Below are positions 59,362-64,000 of a stretch of 64,000 nucleotides of DNA, one piece after another (within the stretch, counting starts at the first letter, position 1; each line of letters opens with the position of its first letter). Position numbers and translations under genes: made by a program. Origin of the DNA: Streptomyces xylophagus (GTDB lineage Bacteria > Actinomycetota > Actinomycetes > Streptomycetales > Streptomycetaceae); assembly GCF_000716435.1 (NCBI RefSeq), contig NZ_JNWO01000014.1:1-64000 (forward strand), written 5' to 3'. The notes beneath the pieces were generated by a model, which was not told the origin of the DNA, did not search any database, and saw only the letters and a list, made by a program, of their open reading frames with translations.

Positions 59362-60701
59362 CCGTGGATCATCCCCCGCACATAAGAGTCGAGTGTCGCG
59401 GCGCAGGTGATCTTGTCCTCGCCGCCGAGGTCGCCGTAGCGGCGGATGTCCGGCAGGACGGTCGGTCCCGGTCGGCCGCAGGCGCAGGGCGAGAAGTCGA
59501 CGAAGACCCGGTCTCCGCTGATCAGCCCGCCCCAGCGGCCCTCCAGCGATACGTCCAGGAAGGCGAACCGGCCCTCCACGACGCCCTGTTCGGTGTTCAG
59601 CAGCTTCTCGCCCGGCTCGTCCAGGACCAGCGGGATCACCCACGGCGGTACGTGATAGTTGCCCAACTCACAAGCCAGGCAGGAGCCCTGAAGCTCCGTC
59701 ATGCCGTAACTGCGCACCCGCCGTACGCCGTCGTAGAAGGCGGCGAATTGCTGCTGGTAGTCGTCGGGCAGGACCCCGTTCTTGTTGCCGCCGCCGCTGA
59801 GGACCAGCGTGTCCGGGTGGAGGCTCCCGTCGGGTACGCCCTGGGCCCGCAGGGCCTGGATCAGGGTGAACTGCTGGTTGTTCATCCCGGCGATCAGCAG
59901 CGGCTCGGTCCGGTGTGCGGCGATGTCGTCGACGATCTCGGCTACGGCCGCACCGAGTTCCTCCTCGCGGGCCCCGGACGCGGCCTCGAAGGAGCTGATC
60001 TCCTGCGGGGTCGCGGTGCCCTCCGCCATCCGGCGGCGCAGCAGGGCGCTGCTCATCAACTCCGAGACCCGCATGGGGTCTTCGGTCAGCAGTCGGGTCT
60101 CGCCGGGCCGGACGAAGACCTCCGCGTGCCAGCGGTAGCCGTCGATGGAGCGCATCGGACCGCTCGCCGGTGCGAGGAGGTAACCACGGCGGGTCGGTTC
60201 GGGTGGCAGCGGGTCGGGCCAGCAGGTGAGGTTCGCGAGGATGTCGTGCAGGAAACTCAGGTCGCCGGCGTCGCAGTTGAGGAAGGAGACCTTTCCCGAG
60301 GTGCCGCTGGTGATGTACGGGCGGTGGCCGGCGGCGGTGACGCGGTCGGTCCAGTCGTCGATGTCGTTCACGCCCTCGACGTCGACGTCTCCCGGCTCGA
60401 CCGCCGACACCGTCGTGTACCAGCGCAGGAGGCGGTCCCACCGGCCGCCGGTGATGAGGGAGAGGGGGTACGACTTGTAGCTCGTGTGGGAGAACAGCAG
60501 GGGGACGAGGTCGTCGGGGCTCTCGATCCCGTGGACGCCGCTCTCCGCCGCCCGGGTGCGCAGCAGCGGGATGCTCTCACGGTGCGCGGTGAAGGCCTCG
60601 CGCGCCGCTTCAAGCTGCAACTCCCGCAGTTCCCGGGCGGGTTGGTCGAATGTGTCACCGGACCGGACGAGGGCCCGGATCTGCTCACGTGCGCTGGGCA
60701 C
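59358..60701 (-). CDS. LuxE-like acyl-protein synthetase
   Basis: The 447-residue adenylating enzyme belongs to the LuxE family, which activates a fatty acid and hands the acyl group to the reductase through a cysteine. Visible motifs are SHTSYKSYPLSL (about 75-86), the ATP loop ITSGTSGKVSF (about 130-140), YGMTELQGSCLACELG with a candidate acyl-accepting cysteine, and CACGRPGPTVLP near the end. The GTG at 60701 has GGAGG 8 nt upstream; an ATG at 60716 is also possible. Coupled to the LuxC-like gene. Confidence 0.82.
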   Translation of the reverse strand: MPSAREQIRALVRSGDTFDQPARELRELQLEAAREAFTAHRESIPLLRTRAAESGVHGIESPDDLVPLLFSHTSYKSYPLSLITGGRWDRLLRWYTTVSAVEPGDVDVEGVNDIDDWTDRVTAAGHRPYITSGTSGKVSFLNCDAGDLSFLHDILANLTCWPDPLPPEPTRRGYLLAPASGPMRSIDGYRWHAEVFVRPGETRLLTEDPMRVSELMSSALLRRRMAEGTATPQEISSFEAASGAREEELGAAVAEIVDDIAAHRTEPLLIAGMNNQQFTLIQALRAQGVPDGSLHPDTLVLSGGGNKNGVLPDDYQQQFAAFYDGVRRVRSYGMTELQGSCLACELGNYHVPPWVIPLVLDEPGEKLLNTEQGVVEGRFAFLDVSLEGRWGGLISGDRVFVDFSPCACGRPGPTVLPDIRRYGDLGGEDKITCAATLDSYVRGMIHG

Positions 60702-60719
60702 GGCAACCACCTCCATCAG

Positions 60720-61424
60720 TCATGACGTCGGGTTGTTCGCGAGATAGGAGGACTCGATGGCGTCGAGGTCTCCGCGCAGTTCCTTCGGGGTGCCGGCCAT
60801 GACGACCCGGCCGCGGCGCAGGACGTAGACGCGGTCGGCGATGTCGAGCACTTTGCGCACGTGCTGTTCGACGAGCAGTGCGCCGAGGCCCTGGTCGGCC
60901 GCCTCGCGGACGGCGCGCAGGAGGCGGTCGACGACCAACGGGGCGAGTCCCAGGGAGAGTTCGTCGGCCAGAAGGAGCCGGGGGGTACGGCACAGGGCGC
61001 GGGCCAGCGACAGCATCTGCTGCTCGCCGCCGGACAGCATGCCGGCGCCGGTCTTCAGTCGCTTCTCCAGTTCGGGGAAGAGCGCGACGGCCCGGTCGGC
61101 CGGCACGCGCCCGACCCGTAGGTTGTCGGTGGTGTCGAGGCGGGTGAAGACCGCCCGTTCACCGACATAGGCGAGGCCCTCGCGGGCGCGGCGGTGCAGG
61201 GGTGCGTGGCCGGGGGTGCCCAGCCAGCTGACCTCGCCGCTCATCGGGGTCAGGTCGCCGGACAGCGCCCTGAGGGTGGTGGTCTTGCCCGCGCCGTTGG
61301 GGCCGAGCAGGGCGACGACCTCGCCCGGCCGGACCTCCAGATCGAGGTCGCTCACGACGGGTCGGCTGCCGTATCCGGCGGACAGGGCGCGGGTCGCAAT
61401 CAGGGGCACATCTGTGTCGTGCAC
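60720..61424 (-). CDS. LivF-type ABC transporter ATPase
   Basis: The 234-residue ATPase has Walker A GPNGAGKT (about residues 41-48), signature LSGGEQQ, Walker B LLLADELSLGLAP and an H-loop in LLVEQHV, all typical of LivF of branched-chain amino-acid-type importers. The GTG at 61424 has GAGGAG 7 nt upstream. It ends just 4-19 nt before the LuxE-like start, so transporter and ligase genes share a transcript. Confidence 0.93.
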   Translation of the reverse strand: MHDTDVPLIATRALSAGYGSRPVVSDLDLEVRPGEVVALLGPNGAGKTTTLRALSGDLTPMSGEVSWLGTPGHAPLHRRAREGLAYVGERAVFTRLDTTDNLRVGRVPADRAVALFPELEKRLKTGAGMLSGGEQQMLSLARALCRTPRLLLADELSLGLAPLVVDRLLRAVREAADQGLGALLVEQHVRKVLDIADRVYVLRRGRVVMAGTPKELRGDLDAIESSYLANNPTS

Positions 61425-61505
61425 GAGGTCTCTCCTCAACCGGAGTCGGCCGGGGTCAGGCGAAGTCAGGCGGACCGACAGGGACTTGGCCGCGCCGAAG
61501 CGGGC

Positions 61506-62741
61506 TCAGCCGTGCGACGCGGCCGTCAGCACCTTGCGGACGTCGACGAAGGTCGATCCGGCCTTGGCCCACTCGATCTTCCCGTCGCGGATGGTGAGTT
61601 CGGTGGCGGTCGTGTTGTGGATGCGGTCAAGTCCCTTGATCGGCAGGGCCGTCGACGCCTTCCAGTTCAGGGGCGGGGTCAGGCCGCCGGTGTCGATGCC
61701 TGAGGTGGTGTTCAGCTCCTTCACCAGCGCCTCGGCCGAGATGGTCGGCAGCTTCTTGGCGGCCTCGGTGAAGACCTTGAAGGCCACCCAGGTCGTGGCG
61801 TTGGCACCATTGGTGGTGTCGATGTCCTTGCCCTTGGCCGCCGCGACGAAGTCCTTCCATACGGCGTCGGAGGTCGGCGGGTAGTAGCCGGTGATCGCGG
61901 CACCCTCCAACGGGCCGCTGCTACCGCCGGTGCTCGCGGCCAGTTGCGGGGTGAGGTTGCCGACGACGCTGGCGAGCTTGGTCTTGTCGCCGGACTGGAC
62001 GTACGACTTGACGAACAGGCCGGAGGCGGTGCCCAGGATGACGCTCACGCAGTCGCTGCCCTTGGTCGCGGCGACCTGCGGGGCGAGGTCGGTGGCGGTG
62101 AGCGGCACCTTGAGGTCCTTGGGCGGCGCCCCGCCGGCGGAGACCGCGCCCAGGGTGAGGAACTGCGAGACCACGGCCGCGGCGGCCACGTCGTACCGTA
62201 CGCCGGTGATCTTCTTGCAGCCCTGCTCGACCAGTTGGCGGCCGTGGGCGGCGAAGACCACCGGGGTGCCGCCGTTGACCGGGAAGGACAGCGGGTTGGA
62301 GAACTCCGCCGCGGAGACTCCGGTGCCGCCGATGTAGGGGATGCCGGCCTTCTGCAGGATGGGCATGTACCGGTCCCCGGCGAGGCTGTAGGAGCCGACG
62401 ACCGCGGCCACCTTGTCCGCGACGGCCTGCTGGGCGCACTTCTCGGCCTCGTCGGGGTCGCCCTTCTCGTTGCAGAACTCGACCTTCAGGGGTCCGCCCT
62501 TGATCCCGCCGTTGGCGTTGATCCACTTCTCGTAGGCCGTGGCGGTGAGGTGGATCCCGGGCTGGGCGCTGCCCTGGGTGTTCTCCGGCGCCCAGACCAT
62601 CACCTTGACCGGGGTGCCCTTCAGCGATGAGGTCTCGGCCGAGCTGCTTGCGGCCTCTCCCCCGCACCCTGCCAGGAGCAGGGCTCCGGTCACCGCGAGA
62701 CAGCTGGCTGCGGCGCTTCTGCGTCGGCGTGAGTCGTTCAT
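61506..62741 (-). CDS. Liv-type substrate-binding lipoprotein
   Basis: The 411-residue receptor has a lipobox in LLLAGC (Cys near residue 26) and a Leu/Ile/Val-binding-protein fold: VMVWAPENTQGS, GGPLKVEFCNEKGDPDEA, VAAVVGSYSLAGDR and AGIPYIGGTG. Ligands in this family range from amino acids to amides and aromatic acids. GGAGGG stands 3 nt before the ATG. It starts the minus-strand operon that leads through the ATPase to the LuxE/LuxC-like genes. Confidence 0.92.
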   Translation of the reverse strand: MNDSRRRRSAAASCLAVTGALLLAGCGGEAASSSAETSSLKGTPVKVMVWAPENTQGSAQPGIHLTATAYEKWINANGGIKGGPLKVEFCNEKGDPDEAEKCAQQAVADKVAAVVGSYSLAGDRYMPILQKAGIPYIGGTGVSAAEFSNPLSFPVNGGTPVVFAAHGRQLVEQGCKKITGVRYDVAAAAVVSQFLTLGAVSAGGAPPKDLKVPLTATDLAPQVAATKGSDCVSVILGTASGLFVKSYVQSGDKTKLASVVGNLTPQLAASTGGSSGPLEGAAITGYYPPTSDAVWKDFVAAAKGKDIDTTNGANATTWVAFKVFTEAAKKLPTISAEALVKELNTTSGIDTGGLTPPLNWKASTALPIKGLDRIHNTTATELTIRDGKIEWAKAGSTFVDVRKVLTAASHG

Positions 62742-62798
62742 GGTCCCTCCGGGGCTCGCGCCCAAAGTGGGCGACGTCGAGATGCCGAACAGCATGGG

Positions 62799-62852
62799 GT
62801 GCATTTTTGGGTTAGTGAAGTACTCTCGGCACAATTATTTAAATGAATGCAC
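62799..62852. promoter_or_regulatory. Divergent control region of the liv-like genes
   Basis: GTGCATT (62799-62805) and AATGCAC (62846-62852) are exact reverse complements about 40 bp apart, framing an AT-rich stretch (TTATTTAAATG) unusual for this genome. The region separates the receptor gene from the permease gene and must hold both promoters. Paired distal sites would suit a looping repressor. Confidence 0.5.
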
Positions 62853-62894
62853 TGTCTCGTCCCATGTCTGGCCCGTGTCTGGGAGGTCCCTCGG

Positions 62895-64000
62895 ATGGAC
62901 GACGTCCTGCGTTTCGCCCTGCTCGGCCTGGGGCTCGGCGCCCTCTACGCGCTCACCGCGCACGGCATCGTGCTGGTCTACCGGGGCTCCGGTGTCCTGA
63001 ACTTCGCGCACGGCGCGATCGGGATGGCCGGCGCCTACGTGGAGTGGGAGCTCACCGTCAACCACGGCGTGCCGTACTGGCCCGCCACCGCGTGCGGCGT
63101 CCTCACCTCCGCCGTACTGGGCGTGCTCACCCACCTGTTGGTGATCCGCCCGCTGCGCAGGGCGTCCACCCTGGCCCGACTGGTCGGCACCCTCGCGGTG
63201 TTCATCGTGCTCACCGCGATCGCCGTCAAACGCTACGGCGACAGCCTGCAGTTGGTGCCGGGCAAGCTGCCCACCCGGCTGCTGACGATCGCCGGGGCGA
63301 CGGTCTCCGAGGACCGCGTGTGGCTGCTCGGCATCGCGATCGCCGTCACCGCCGTACTCCATCTCCTCTACAAGCGCACCCTGTTCGGCCTGGGCACCAC
63401 CGCGGTCGCCGAGAACGAGGCCATCGCCGCCTCGCTCGGCTGGTCCCCGGACCTGATCGCCGCCGGCAACTGGGCGCTGGGCTCCGCGCTCGCGGGGCTC
63501 ACGGCCATCCTGATCGTCCCGGTGATCGGCCTCTCGGTGACCGGGCTGACCACACTGCTGCTGAGCGCGCTGGCCGCCGCCCTGATCGGCAGGTTCTCCT
63601 CGTTCCCCGTCACCCTGGCAGGCGGTCTGGTCATGGGGGTCGCGCAGTCCGAACTGACGCGCTTCGGCTCCGGCGTCACCGGACTCGCCTCGTCGGTGCC
63701 GTTCCTCTTCATCGCCCTGGTGCTGGTCGCGCGGGGCCGGGCGCTGCCGTTGCGCGGCACGTTCCTCGACCGCCTCCCGGCGCTGGGCACCGGCAGGGTG
63801 CGCCCCGTCCCGCTCGCGCTGGCCGTGGTGATCGGGTTGGTGCTGGTGAGCCTGTCCACCCCGCTGTGGGCCGACGCGATCACCAGCACCCTCGTGCTCT
63901 CGCTCATCATCCTGTCGATCATCGTGGTCACCGGTTACGCGGGCCAGGTCTCCCTCGCGGCCTACGCCCTCGCCGGAACCGGCGCCTTCATCGCCGGGCA
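62895..64000 (+). CDS. Liv-type ABC permease, LivH-LivM fusion (partial)
   Basis: The frame is open from the ATG at 62895 to the window edge (368 codons). A GGGAGG precedes the start. The first half is LivH-like (GLGALYALTAHGIVLVYRGSG, NFAHGAIGMAGAY; EAA-like AENEAIAASLGW; eight helices). After a linker (about residues 295-310) a second membrane domain begins with VVTGYAGQVSLAAYALAG, the LivM opening. The fused protein may continue into an ATPase beyond the edge. Confidence 0.88.
   Translation, partial: MDDVLRFALLGLGLGALYALTAHGIVLVYRGSGVLNFAHGAIGMAGAYVEWELTVNHGVPYWPATACGVLTSAVLGVLTHLLVIRPLRRASTLARLVGTLAVFIVLTAIAVKRYGDSLQLVPGKLPTRLLTIAGATVSEDRVWLLGIAIAVTAVLHLLYKRTLFGLGTTAVAENEAIAASLGWSPDLIAAGNWALGSALAGLTAILIVPVIGLSVTGLTTLLLSALAAALIGRFSSFPVTLAGGLVMGVAQSELTRFGSGVTGLASSVPFLFIALVLVARGRALPLRGTFLDRLPALGTGRVRPVPLALAVVIGLVLVSLSTPLWADAITSTLVLSLIILSIIVVTGYAGQVSLAAYALAGTGAFIAG

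Noticed and set aside
57982-60716. LuxC/LuxE-like genes as a bioluminescence operon
   Set aside because: No luxA or luxB homologue is in the window; the genes are instead joined to a transporter.

Overview
The window looks like a stretch of Streptomyces chromosome (or a very close relative). G+C is very high with strong third-position bias. The markers are a conservon operon (cvnABCD), a secreted Streptomyces-type phospholipase A2, Tat and lipoprotein signals, DUF4865, DUF5990 and SHOCT proteins, a common Streptomyces intergenic repeat, and rare TTA codons confined to regulatory genes. No rRNA, tRNA or CRISPR array was recognised.

Layout. 0-4.5 kb: a SHOCT protein/ABC ATPase/FtsX permease operon divergent from a TetR regulator. 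4.6-6.2 kb: DUF4865 and a phosphotriesterase-like hydrolase, then a 170-bp gene remnant. 6.4-8.8 kb: a plant-type class II ketol-acid reductoisomerase divergent from an IlvY-type LysR regulator. 8.9-13.6 kb: flotillin/NfeD pair, ROK regulator, AlkB and RlmG. 13.6-16.3 kb: class II aldolase, SIS-domain protein and DeoR repressor (sugar or amino-sugar catabolism). 16.4-20.2 kb: phospholipase A2, an unknown protein, a YcgQ/YcgR-like permease pair and PhzF. 20.2-28.1 kb: FadR-type regulator facing a peptidase plus a complete peptide ABC importer, with an excellent palindromic operator between them. 28.1-33.1 kb: DUF5990, an LCP cell-wall ligase, a GT-C-like membrane protein and a TetR regulator. 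33.2-39.5 kb: a translationally coupled aromatic-degradation operon (extradiol dioxygenase, FAH hydrolase, FAD hydroxylase, acetoacetyl-CoA synthetase). 39.8-43.6 kb: the conservon. 43.6-50.7 kb: acyl-CoA dehydrogenase, Ntn-hydrolase-like protein, Ser/Thr kinase, RIO kinase and a Tat-exported tannase-like esterase. 51.3-57.8 kb is accessory: a TTA-containing regulator, an IS3 transposase scrap, a MerR/SDR pair, a lower-G+C two-gene island of unknown function, a frameshifted Gfo/Idh remnant and an orphan sugar-binding lipoprotein. 58-64 kb: LuxC-like reductase and LuxE-like ligase in one operon with parts of a Liv-type ABC transporter that runs off the right edge.

Most unusual points: a 42-bp in-frame minisatellite (about 14 units) splitting the FAD monooxygenase; the plant-type IlvC with IlvY; the LuxC/LuxE pair without luciferase but with a transporter; and a collapsed second copy of the permease operon reduced to one short in-frame fusion. 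Everything here was read by eye. Family names rest on motifs and remembered family sequences; no database search was run.
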